A DNA stretch of 64,000 bases from RGIG7213 sp045544195 (lineage in GTDB: Bacteria; Bacillota; Clostridia; Oscillospirales; CAG-272). Each line of letters opens with the position of its first letter. The first letter of the stretch is position 1. The notes under the pieces were generated by a model. It was not told the origin of the DNA. It was given only the letters and a program-made list of their open reading frames with translations, and searched no databases. Below, in pieces: positions 47,327-54,805 of this stretch. A program made the translations under genes and the position numbers. Location: positions 124,001-188,000 of the forward strand of contig JAZPYO010000034.1 of NCBI GenBank assembly GCA_045544195.1, written 5' to 3'.

Positions 47327-48055
47327 ATGAAAAAAATCAGAGTAACTATATGGAATGAATTCCGTCATGAAAAGACGGAAGAAGATGTAAAAGCATTATA
47401 TCCTGATGGAATACACGCTTTTATAAAGAATAATTTTGCAGTTGACGCCCCCGATTTCGATGTCACGCTGGCATCGCTTGACGATGATGAGTGTGGACTA
47501 CCGGACAATGTACTCGAAAACACGGATGTGCTTATGTGGTGGGGACATATGTTCCACAACGAAGTACCGAACGAGCTTGTAGAAAAAATAGCCGACCGTG
47601 TATTCAGATTCGGTATGGGATTTATCGCTATGCATTCAGCGCACGTATCTAAGCCGTTTCAGCGAATAGTCGGTACAAACGGATATTTATCGTGGGGAGA
47701 AGAACAGCAGGAATTGATATGGAATGTTATGCCCTCACATCCTATCGCGTCGGGAATTCCGGAGCATTTCGAGCTTGAAATGGAAGAAATGTACGGAGAA
47801 CCGTTCCACATTCCTCAACCCGATGAGCTTGTTTTTATGAGCTGGTTCAAGCACGGAAATCTTTTCCGCTCGGGATGCTGCTTTTACAGAGGACTTGGAA
47901 AGGTATTCTATTTTCAGCCCGGACACGAAACACGAAAGGCATTTTACAATCAATACGTAAGACAGATACTTGTTAACGCTGTTCGTTGGGCATCACCTGA
48001 AAATATCGTAATAAAAACTCCGGATTGCGGTTTTATGGAAAAGCTTATAAAATGA
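47327..48055 (+). CDS. ThuA-like domain protein (trehalose utilisation family)
   Basis: This 242-residue protein is a ThuA fold, related to glutamine amidotransferase-like domains: MKKIRVTIWNEFRHEKTEED at the start, DVLMWWGHMFHNEVP, MGFIAMHSAHVSKPFQRIVG and the late GLGKVFYFQPGHETRKAFYN. ThuA proteins act in disaccharide oxidation pathways. The exact substrate here is unknown. No signal peptide is present. The start has GCAGGAG. It is co-transcribed with the large lipoprotein. Confidence 0.9.
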   Translation: MKKIRVTIWNEFRHEKTEEDVKALYPDGIHAFIKNNFAVDAPDFDVTLASLDDDECGLPDNVLENTDVLMWWGHMFHNEVPNELVEKIADRVFRFGMGFIAMHSAHVSKPFQRIVGTNGYLSWGEEQQELIWNVMPSHPIASGIPEHFELEMEEMYGEPFHIPQPDELVFMSWFKHGNLFRSGCCFYRGLGKVFYFQPGHETRKAFYNQYVRQILVNAVRWASPENIVIKTPDCGFMEKLIK

Positions 48056-48056
48056 T

Positions 48057-48092
48057 AAATAGCACGGACTGTATTTTCAGTCCGTGCTATTT
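48057..48092. terminator. Bidirectional terminator between ThuA-like and ATP-grasp genes
   Basis: AAATAGCACGGACTG (48057-48071) pairs with CAGTCCGTGCTATTT (48078-48092). A and T runs flank both sides. Its right edge overlaps the stop codon of the minus-strand gene. Confidence 0.85.
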
Positions 48093-48987
48093 AAATGCTT
48101 TCAATTATGTATTCTGCATACGCCCTTGCAACATTTATTCCCGTTGCCTTTTCCATACCGCCAAAAAAAGCGTTCGAATTTACCTCGCATATCATACCGC
48201 CGTTTTCACCATGAAGAATATCTATTCCGCAATAATCGAGCTTAAGTATTTTTGCACATTTTTCTGCAAAAGCTATATATTCATCGCTCGGCTGAATTGC
48301 AGTACCTGTTGCGCCAAGCTCGATATTCGAGCGGTAATCATTTTCGTTTTTTCGTTCCATAGCACATAAATACTTGCCGCCGATAACGATGATCCTGACA
48401 TCTTTTCCCGAGCTTTCTTTAACAAACCTTTGAAACACGTGGGGCATACATTTCAGCTTTTCCATAGATCTGATAAGCTCGTCCTTTGTTTTTACAAGAT
48501 ATATTCCCTTTCCCATTGAGCCGTAGCTTTCCTTTACTATCATAGGCAAGCCCAATAAACTTATAAGTCTTTCCGGCATAGAATCCTCTATCACCCCGTC
48601 AGGATGATAGCACAATGCACCCGGAACTGTTTTAGGCATCGGAATACCGTTTTCGGACAAGGCTATATGCGTCAGCATTTTATCGTCGCAAACCGCTATG
48701 GCTGATGATGTATTGAAAAGCCTCAAGCCGCTTTTTTCAAGAATTTGCGCAATATATTTATCCTTGTCGAGATATACACAAAAATCATATTGCGAATACT
48801 CGTTTACAATGTTACCGCCATCTATCATACACGGATATTCTCTGTTTTTCTTATGGCAGACATCTATATTCATACGTGAAAATTCTTCACATAAACGCAC
48901 AGCCTGATATTCAGCACTGCTTATATGCGTAAACGCATTAGTTAAAATAATCCCTTTTTTCACTATAGAAAACCAATTTTCCTTCAT
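48091..48987 (-). CDS. ATP-grasp ligase of the RimK/LysX type
   Basis: This 298-residue protein shows the ATP-grasp fold: SSAIAVCDDKMLTHIALSEN before the central domain, LPMIVKESYGSMGKGIYLV with the nucleotide-binding lysine and glycine loop, VFQRFVKESSGKDVRIIVIG, and the metal site MICEVNSNAFFGG (E and N). Such enzymes join amino acids or amines to carboxylates (glutamylation of S6, LysW-based biosynthesis). The substrate is not evident and no carrier protein is next to it. Upstream lies a decayed-gene stretch. Confidence 0.88.
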   Translation of the reverse strand: MKENWFSIVKKGIILTNAFTHISSAEYQAVRLCEEFSRMNIDVCHKKNREYPCMIDGGNIVNEYSQYDFCVYLDKDKYIAQILEKSGLRLFNTSSAIAVCDDKMLTHIALSENGIPMPKTVPGALCYHPDGVIEDSMPERLISLLGLPMIVKESYGSMGKGIYLVKTKDELIRSMEKLKCMPHVFQRFVKESSGKDVRIIVIGGKYLCAMERKNENDYRSNIELGATGTAIQPSDEYIAFAEKCAKILKLDYCGIDILHGENGGMICEVNSNAFFGGMEKATGINVARAYAEYIIESI

Positions 48988-48990
48988 TAT

Positions 48991-49176
48991 TTAATAAACA
49001 AGCTTTGCTTGTATGCACGATTTTATGCAACTAAACACATATTTGACATCATTCATTGAGCGTCGCAAAAATCCTATAACAACATTATAGCTTTTTGCCT
49101 TGCAAATAGGACATTTAGCTGTCTTGGGGTTGCATTCTTCCCATATTTCCGAGCTGTCAAATAACAGTTTTTTGCT
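48991..49176 (-). pseudogene. Remnant of a small cysteine-pair (zinc-finger-like) protein gene
   Basis: An open stretch of ~61 codons without a start reads FDSSEIWEECNPKTAKCPIC, then KAKSYNVVIGFLRRSMNDV and ends CIQAKLVY. The CPxC pair and CNPKTAKCPIC block resemble small cytoplasmic zinc-ribbon proteins (there typically CPYCGID), but the second half looks frame-disturbed. The stop immediately precedes the ATP-grasp start and includes a mini-hairpin ACAAGC-ttt-GCTTGT (48998-49012). Family assignment is from memory of the pattern only. Confidence 0.4.
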
Positions 49177-49261
49177 TTACGATTTATGCACGCAGCTTCA
49201 ATAACTCCCTACTCTTGATCGACCGTTAATGTAAAAGCATTAGATATTCAGCAGCTTTAAA

Positions 49262-49357
49262 TTAAATATCGTCCCGCTCACTGTATTCACAAAGATATTC
49301 ATAAATATAGTCAGCGCTGTCACCAGTCCAATATTCTTCTTTACTTCTGTCTATCAT
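49262..49357 (-). CDS. Small ORF (31 residues), possible fragment
   Basis: ATG at 49357 opens MIDRSKEEYWTGDSADYIYE, 31 residues in all, ending in ERDDI. The acidic and aromatic composition is protein-like, but there is no clear ribosome binding site and nothing I recognise. It lies in the 380-bp stretch between the acyltransferase and ATP-grasp genes and may be the 5' part of the same decayed gene as the remnant at 48991-49176, or an independent small gene. Confidence 0.35.
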   Translation of the reverse strand: MIDRSKEEYWTGDSADYIYEYLCEYSERDDI

Positions 49358-49367
49358 GCAATTATCC

Positions 49368-50360
49368 TTATTTAAGAATTATACGTTTTATTCGAGTGGA
49401 AATATAATTAACAACAACGGCACAGGCAATGGTGATGGCGATTATCAAAACTATGTTTATTCCGATGTTATTAGTAAGTATCATCAAAGAAAATGGTCCA
49501 AGAATTAAAAACTGATGTACTAAATAAACATCGTAAGAGTATTTATCCGAATACAAACAAATCTTCTTTATTGAATCAGGATATCCATTTTTGAATATGC
49601 CGGAAAAAACGGACTTAAAAATAATAAATAATGCAATACCCAAGAAAACGTGGGCGAAATTGCAAAATCTTCCGTATAATGAACCTATTACACCGTTTAA
49701 TTCTAATTTGATAACATAATCTTGGACGATTTGGATTAAATTGAACAACACAGCTATCGGAACCACTAAAATACCTATAGTTTTGAATAGTTTTCTTTTT
49801 GTGCAATCAGATATACTACCCAAAAAGAAACCAAATACATAGCAGAATATCAAAGCAGAATTAAAATATTTAAAGAATGTTTCGGTAATAACAATTGAAA
49901 GAATGCTCAGCATTAAAAAACGTCTGACGCTATGTTCATTTTTGGCAAAGTAATGCGAAAGAAAAGGTGTGATCAAATACGAAAATAGGCAATACGGTAT
50001 ATACCACAGGTGTTCGCCACCATTTAATGTTCCGTAAGTCAAAAGTACTCTTACGGTTGTCATTTTCGATAGTTGTTCCGGGATAAATATTATAAAAAGT
50101 ATAATTACCGGAATAATAACGACGTAATAATCTATTAAAATTTTAATAAAGTTGTTTTTGTAAAAAGTCAAATCGTCGTATATTTTCTCTCTCTTACCAT
50201 ATAAATAACCGGACATACACAAAAAAATTTGAACGCCAACATTAAACCACCATGCAAGTTCTATATCTAAATATTGCATAATATGGCACGTTACTATAAA
50301 AACTGTAGCAATAAGCCTTACCAATGATATGGAATAATCATAGTTCCCTTTTACTTTCAT
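49368..50360 (-). CDS. Acyltransferase 3 family membrane protein
   Basis: This ~330-residue polytopic membrane protein begins MKVKGNYDYSISLVRLIATV, then FIVTCH, the usual start of acyltransferase-3 proteins with an early His (VTCHIMQYLD). About ten hydrophobic segments follow, with GEHLWYIPYCLFSYLITPFL in the middle. Such enzymes acetylate cell-wall, capsule or exported polysaccharides. The ATG at 50360 has AAGGAAG upstream; the ORF opens 25 codons earlier without one. It is markedly more AT-rich in codon choice (Ile, Phe, Asn, Lys) than the housekeeping genes, consistent with an acquired gene. Confidence 0.88.
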   Translation of the reverse strand: MKVKGNYDYSISLVRLIATVFIVTCHIMQYLDIELAWWFNVGVQIFLCMSGYLYGKREKIYDDLTFYKNNFIKILIDYYVVIIPVIILFIIFIPEQLSKMTTVRVLLTYGTLNGGEHLWYIPYCLFSYLITPFLSHYFAKNEHSVRRFLMLSILSIVITETFFKYFNSALIFCYVFGFFLGSISDCTKRKLFKTIGILVVPIAVLFNLIQIVQDYVIKLELNGVIGSLYGRFCNFAHVFLGIALFIIFKSVFSGIFKNGYPDSIKKICLYSDKYSYDVYLVHQFLILGPFSLMILTNNIGINIVLIIAITIACAVVVNYISTRIKRIILK

Positions 50361-50607
50361 AATATATTCTTCCTTTTTGATAAATTCAAGCTTGTAGGTT
50401 ATTCGCCTTGGGTTACAATTACTTTGCATAAACAAATATGTGTATACAATCGTAGACCTTTTTCCTGCTTAAAAGGACAACCGTCTCAATGTAAGCCATA
50501 AGTGTGTTTTTGTGCAAAAAAATGATAGAAAATCACAAAGATATATTTTACAGGGACGAAAGTAACATTTGCATCTATTTTTTAGCAGTTTTTTGAAAAT
50601 ATATCAA

Positions 50608-51291
50608 TTAAATATAAATGATAAGCTTGTTTGCCTTTTTCTTGCGTAAATATAGCTTTAATGGCAAGCCTACCTTGATCTTTAGTGCTTTGTTAGGACA
50701 GGATCCGACACACTTCAGACATCTTATGCACTTGCGGTTTGTTATGCCCGATTTAATTGCCCCGAAAGAACAACTCTCAGCGCAAAGGCTGCATTTACTG
50801 CAATTTTCCCCTTTTTGTATTGCGACGCCAAGCCTGCTTCGCAGTTTTGGGAAAATATCGGCAAAAGGATTCTTATAGAGCTTTGGAAGCTTTATATATG
50901 AAGGCTCTTTGACTTTTTCAACGAGGGGCTTTAATTTATAAAGGTCGCAGAAAACATCGTCATTGTCTATGTAGGAGTGCTTCGTAGGGATATACGCTCC
51001 TGCAACAATATTCTTTTGATAGTTTTTTTGAATCTCATATAGAACATTCCCACAGCACATTTTTCCGTATGTAGCAACAACCGTCAGATTTTCAACCGAC
51101 ACATTCTTCAAAAAATCCTTTACAAGATCAGGTATATTTTGACAGTGTACAGGAAACACAAGAACAAGATCCTTATAATGTACTGTGCATTTTGTTTCCA
51201 TATCCGCAAGCGGATATCCCAATTGATTTGCAAGGTGCGTCGCAATCGCCTTGCTCTGACCTGTATTTGAATAGAAAACTACCGCGTTCAT
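50608..51291 (-). CDS. Flavodoxin-ferredoxin fusion (EFR1-like, two [4Fe-4S])
   Basis: This 227-residue protein has an N-terminal flavodoxin-like domain (VVFYSNTGQSKAIATHLANQ, with a phosphate-loop-like SNTGQS) and a C-terminal bacterial ferredoxin with two four-cysteine motifs: CSKCSLCAESC and CIRCLKCVGSC. It should carry FMN and two [4Fe-4S] clusters for one-electron transfer. Its ATG overlaps the preceding PP-loop gene by 4 bp (51288-51291), so the pair is translationally coupled, and the partner is probably the electron acceptor. The 172 bp downstream to the acyltransferase upstream region holds no other gene that I can support. Confidence 0.9.
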   Translation of the reverse strand: MNAVVFYSNTGQSKAIATHLANQLGYPLADMETKCTVHYKDLVLVFPVHCQNIPDLVKDFLKNVSVENLTVVATYGKMCCGNVLYEIQKNYQKNIVAGAYIPTKHSYIDNDDVFCDLYKLKPLVEKVKEPSYIKLPKLYKNPFADIFPKLRSRLGVAIQKGENCSKCSLCAESCSFGAIKSGITNRKCIRCLKCVGSCPNKALKIKVGLPLKLYLRKKKANKLIIYI

Positions 51292-52676
51292 AATTCAAAA
51301 TACTCACGCATAATTGCGCACTCGGGTATTTCATCAAGAGAAAAACCAAGCGATGATTTTAACTCAGCTATCGCTTCCGTTCTGGATAAATGATTGCTTC
51401 GGCTCGCAATCGCAATTTCAAGAGCGCTGAACGGAATCATCGTACTTCTCATATAATAAAATCTTGTAAATTGCGAATGCTCCTTGCATTTTTCAATTTT
51501 ACAGCTTGTATGTAATCCTTTATCAAGTTCTTCGGGAGCTACCCAACCGCATTCACGAATGATGGTTTCCTTTATTCTTCTCCACTCATAAACACCGCCG
51601 CATATTTCATTAAAATCCACTTGAATAAATGCGGGAATATTGCCTGACCAAGAGGACGAACGGATCGCCCTTTTCAGCGGTTTCAGGATGTTTGGAGCTT
51701 CTTTGATCGCTTCGCAGATGTTATAGACGAGTTGGTTGGAATAGCCTGCCAAATTCTTAATCCTGCTATCACCGTATGCAAGCTGCTTCATTGTGGCAAG
51801 GGTGTGGAATTGCCCCTTTCTCAACGGTGGGTGAAGTGTTAAAAGCCTACCGCAGTTCAGAAAGAAATTCAGTACTTTGTTTTGCGGAAACGTGTAAGCG
51901 ATTGAAGGTGCCATATGATTAAAATATAATCCTAACATCTGTGCCGGCTCGTTTCCAGCCACAAAATACGGTACTTTGTTTGCAACAAGCTCGGGATAAA
52001 ACAAAACGTATGCAAGAGAGGGACAGGCACAGGTATTTTCGCTCAAGGAGTATAACTTTTTATATATCTTTCTTAAATCGTCATTTGAAATTTTTCGACT
52101 GATAAATTCAACCGAATCAAGCGATCGTTTCGCATTTTCAATGCTTTTCTTCGCACATTCGGACATATAGGGAATTTCCCAGGTAAGTGCTAACACACGC
52201 AGCTTTAAGATCTTGGACAAATAGTACAGTAAGTATGTAGAGTCCTTACCGCCTGTGTAAAACACGGCGACGTCAAAGCGTGACTTCTTTGATCTCGGGA
52301 ACGTATTCATGATCGGAACGATGCTTTTCAGATTTTTTGTCTTTTCTGCGGATTGACAGATCGGACATCTGCCGTCAGAATCAAATTCTATCCCCGGGAT
52401 CATAAAATCATTTGCTACACAGGTTGTGCAAAATGTTGCATCGTCAAAACTCGAAGGAATTGCTCTTTTACTTGAGGATTTCACGATCTGCGCACCGACG
52501 AGATTTTTAAGTATGTTCATTTCATCATCTGACAGATCACAGGGCAGCTTTTCAATGATCGATTTTTCTTTTTTGGAAAGCTTAACGGTATTTTTGAACA
52601 TATTGGGCTGATTTCTTAAGCCGTAATATCTCAAAACATTGTCTTCAAGCTTCCATCTGCTTTGAATATCGTACAT
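51288..52676 (-). CDS. PP-loop ATPase, amidotransferase-like (N-acetyl sugar amidotransferase/WbpG type)
   Basis: This 462-residue protein has a zinc ribbon (CTTCVANDFMIPGIEFDSDG, closing with CPICQS), close in pattern to WbpG-type amidotransferases, then the adenylating PP-loop VFYTGGKDSTYLLYYLSKIL. A ~70-residue N-terminal extension and a C-terminal part with HTSCKIEKCKEHSQFTRFYY, holding a further cysteine pair, are unusual. PP-loop enzymes activate a carbonyl or phosphate oxygen with ATP for replacement by N or S. Relatives act on sugars in surface polysaccharides or on tRNA. Coupling to a flavodoxin/ferredoxin points to redox chemistry, perhaps sulfur transfer. Start at 52676 with a weak GAAAGAAG site. 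Confidence 0.8.
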   Translation of the reverse strand: MYDIQSRWKLEDNVLRYYGLRNQPNMFKNTVKLSKKEKSIIEKLPCDLSDDEMNILKNLVGAQIVKSSSKRAIPSSFDDATFCTTCVANDFMIPGIEFDSDGRCPICQSAEKTKNLKSIVPIMNTFPRSKKSRFDVAVFYTGGKDSTYLLYYLSKILKLRVLALTWEIPYMSECAKKSIENAKRSLDSVEFISRKISNDDLRKIYKKLYSLSENTCACPSLAYVLFYPELVANKVPYFVAGNEPAQMLGLYFNHMAPSIAYTFPQNKVLNFFLNCGRLLTLHPPLRKGQFHTLATMKQLAYGDSRIKNLAGYSNQLVYNICEAIKEAPNILKPLKRAIRSSSWSGNIPAFIQVDFNEICGGVYEWRRIKETIIRECGWVAPEELDKGLHTSCKIEKCKEHSQFTRFYYMRSTMIPFSALEIAIASRSNHLSRTEAIAELKSSLGFSLDEIPECAIMREYFEL

Positions 52677-52770
52677 AGCAACTTCTTTCTTATTCGATAT
52701 GTTATACCAAACTGATGTAAATTGAAGTTTCGAGTTTCGCTCAAAATCACTTTTGCCTTTTTTGATGATT

Positions 52771-52976
52771 TGACACTCCGTGTCATGAATTGATGCTATC
52801 GCATCATGATTTCTCGTCGGCGTTCCGCCTCCTCCATGAATTGAATTGCGCGTACAACCTTATGCGCCCGCAGGCGCAATTCATGGCGAAGCCAATTCAC
52901 GAGTGCAACGCACTCAATTCACGCGCTCGCGCAATTCATTGTCGAGTCGTCGTGTGAGACACACGACGGACTCGAC
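52771..52976. repeat. Nested-hairpin element 2 (spacer word TGAATT / AATTCA)
   Basis: A chain of mini-hairpins fills the gap and enters rlmD: TGACAC-tcc-GTGTCA (52771), GATGC-tatc-GCATC (52792), GGCG-ttc-CGCC (52819), TGCGCC-cgca-GGCGCA (52863), TGGC-gaa-GCCA (52884), GAGTGC-aac-GCACTC (52901), GCGC-tc-GCGC (52923) and a terminal 16-bp stem (52941-52956 with 52960-52976, one bulged base). The joining word is TGAATT in the left half (52786, 52837) and AATTCA in the right half (52878, 52894, 52916, 52933). Layout matches element 1, sequence does not. Confidence 0.85.
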
Positions 52977-54290
52977 GTGTTGTGTTCTTGGAAACATATT
53001 AACGGGATATAAGGTATCAGTTGTATAACCGCTTTGTGAAAAAATTACCATATCACGTATGAGTGTATCGGGATCGCACGATATATATATAACTTTTTTC
53101 GGCAATGCAGACACTATATAATCTATAACATCAGTTGAAAGTCCTTTTCTCGGCGGATCTACTATTATACATTCGGCTTTTGATGTGATCTTTGATATTT
53201 CGGATGCATCACCTGCATAAAAGGCGCAATTTTCAAGATGATTCAACTCGGCATTTATTTTTGCATCCTCAACAGCTTGCGGAACTATCTCAACGCCTAT
53301 CAGTCTTTGGGCATCAGATGCAATACAAATTCCCACCGTACCGATTCCGCAATACAGATCTATCACATCTCCGCTGATACTGCCCATAAGATCTTTTGCT
53401 TTGTTGTATAATAATTCCGCGCCATTTCTGTTTACCTGGTAAAATGACAAAGGCGATATACGAAAGCGTTTGCCGCACAATATATCCTCAATATATCCGC
53501 TTCCGAATATAGTTTTTGTGTTTTGTGATAAAACAACGTTTGTGTTTTCGGTATTGAAATTCAGGCAGATCGTTGCTATATTTGGAAATTCAGATGTTAT
53601 ATATTTTACAAGCCGATCTTCATTCGGAATGCCTGTGCCGTTAACAACAAGACAAAGCATGATCTGCCCGCTTTGCTCTCCGTAACGCAGATAAATGTGC
53701 CTTAACAGTCCTTTTTGAGTAATTTCATTATAAACTGTATATTTTTCTTTTTCAAAATACTCAGTGAGCCTTTTTACAATATCTGAAAACACTTCAGGGG
53801 CGATATAACAAGAATCACACGGAACTACGGTATGAGTATGACTTGCATAAAAGCCCGCACGTATTCTTCCATTTTTATCTAACACAAGTGGATACTGTGC
53901 CTTATTACGATAAGCACAGTCTTCGTTATCAGCACAAAGCACGTTTTCAACCTTAATGTCCTTTAATCCCGCCTTTATTGCGGAATTCTTAATATAATCG
54001 CGCTTTAACTCATTTTCATATTCAAGACTGATATTGTGAAATACGCACCCTCCGCACTGCTTATACTGACACTTCGGAGCAATTCTGTATTTTGATGGTG
54101 CATATATCTCCTCGCACATAGCAACTGCATAGCTTTTGAGAATCTTTATCAGCTTGATGCGGCATAGATCCCCCTTAACACCGCCGTTCACAAAAACAAC
54201 TTGACCGTTTATTCTGCATACGCCGTAGCCCAAATTATTTGTATCTGTTATTTCAACATCATATTTTTGATTTTTTTGCAAATTTCCCAT
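52914..54290 (-). CDS. 23S rRNA (uracil-5-)-methyltransferase RlmD/RumA family
   Basis: This 458-residue protein methylates a uridine in rRNA (or tRNA, in some relatives) using AdoMet. The N-terminal TRAM domain (~3-60) is followed by the Fe-S motif CQYKQCGGC. The methylase domain has DLYCGIGTVGICIA (AdoMet loop), IIVDPPRKGLSTDVID and the catalytic nucleophile in YISCDPDTLIRD. Conserved sequence ends at MFPRTQHVESVVCL. The last ~12 residues (TRRLDNELRERVN) are encoded by nested-hairpin element 2. The 58 bp upstream hold the start region only. Confidence 0.93.
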   Translation of the reverse strand: MGNLQKNQKYDVEITDTNNLGYGVCRINGQVVFVNGGVKGDLCRIKLIKILKSYAVAMCEEIYAPSKYRIAPKCQYKQCGGCVFHNISLEYENELKRDYIKNSAIKAGLKDIKVENVLCADNEDCAYRNKAQYPLVLDKNGRIRAGFYASHTHTVVPCDSCYIAPEVFSDIVKRLTEYFEKEKYTVYNEITQKGLLRHIYLRYGEQSGQIMLCLVVNGTGIPNEDRLVKYITSEFPNIATICLNFNTENTNVVLSQNTKTIFGSGYIEDILCGKRFRISPLSFYQVNRNGAELLYNKAKDLMGSISGDVIDLYCGIGTVGICIASDAQRLIGVEIVPQAVEDAKINAELNHLENCAFYAGDASEISKITSKAECIIVDPPRKGLSTDVIDYIVSALPKKVIYISCDPDTLIRDMVIFSQSGYTTDTLYPVNMFPRTQHVESVVCLTRRLDNELRERVN

Positions 54291-54348
54291 AACGACCTAC
54301 TTTGATTTGATAGCTCATTTTACCACACGGGCACAATTTTGTCAACAT

Positions 54349-54582
54349 TCAAAGCTCTATAAACCATGCAGGGTCCTCGAAAAATAACCTTACCGTTCTT
54401 TCCCCTATAACACACAGATAACACAGCCCGCTATCACCCGGATTTTGTCCAAATTCAAAGCCTTTTTTCTCTATACGCTTTATCCTCAGTGTTCTGCCGT
54501 TATACCACTGTATTGATAACGGCTCTATCTGACCGTTTTCATTGAAAAAAGCATTGACGCCAACATATATTTTTTTCGCCAT
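54349..54582 (-). CDS. Small SOS-controlled protein of unknown function
   Basis: This 77-residue protein begins MAKKIYVGVNAFFNENGQIE and includes LSIQWYNGRTLRIKRIEKKG, CYLCVIGERTVRLFFEDPAW. Small proteins of this pattern are common in Clostridia and have no assigned function as far as I know. The ATG at 54582 has AGAGG just upstream. A longer frame from 54684 runs back through the operator region and is rejected. Two LexA/DinR boxes lie 25-88 bp upstream, so it is expected to be induced by DNA damage. The compact beta-rich sequence ends in WFIEL. Confidence 0.8.
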   Translation of the reverse strand: MAKKIYVGVNAFFNENGQIEPLSIQWYNGRTLRIKRIEKKGFEFGQNPGDSGLCYLCVIGERTVRLFFEDPAWFIEL

Positions 54583-54606
54583 TTTCCTCTCAAATTCCGC
54601 AAAAAC

Positions 54607-54620
54607 CGAACATTTGTTCT
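54607..54620 (-). promoter_or_regulatory. SOS (LexA/DinR) box, proximal
   Basis: CGAACATTTGTTCT fits the Gram-positive SOS consensus CGAAC-N4-GTTCG with one change. It is 25 bp from the start codon at 54582. Confidence 0.8.
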
Positions 54621-54656
54621 TTTTGCTATTAAAATTTGACATATGTCGGCAAATAC

Positions 54657-54670
54657 CGAACATATGTTCG
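54657..54670 (-). promoter_or_regulatory. SOS (LexA/DinR) box, distal, perfect palindrome
   Basis: CGAACATATGTTCG is an exact match to the Gram-positive LexA operator. A further palindrome GACATATGTC (54638-54647) sits between the two boxes. These are the only such boxes I found in the window. Confidence 0.88.
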
Positions 54671-54805
54671 TCTAATGATACCATATATATTTTAGTTTGT
54701 CAATGATATTTTTATATTTACACATTTTTTTCACTTAAAGCATATAAAACTGTCAAATTTATAGTTTAAAATATATAATAATCTGATTTATCGCAAGGAA
54801 ATATT

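Noticed and set aside
48991..49367. Insertion sequence remnant
   Set aside because: No transposase-like frame, terminal inverted repeats or target duplications could be found around the decayed stretch.
54583..54684. N-terminal extension of the SOS-controlled small protein
   Set aside because: It would translate through both LexA boxes; the ATG at 54582 has its own ribosome binding site.
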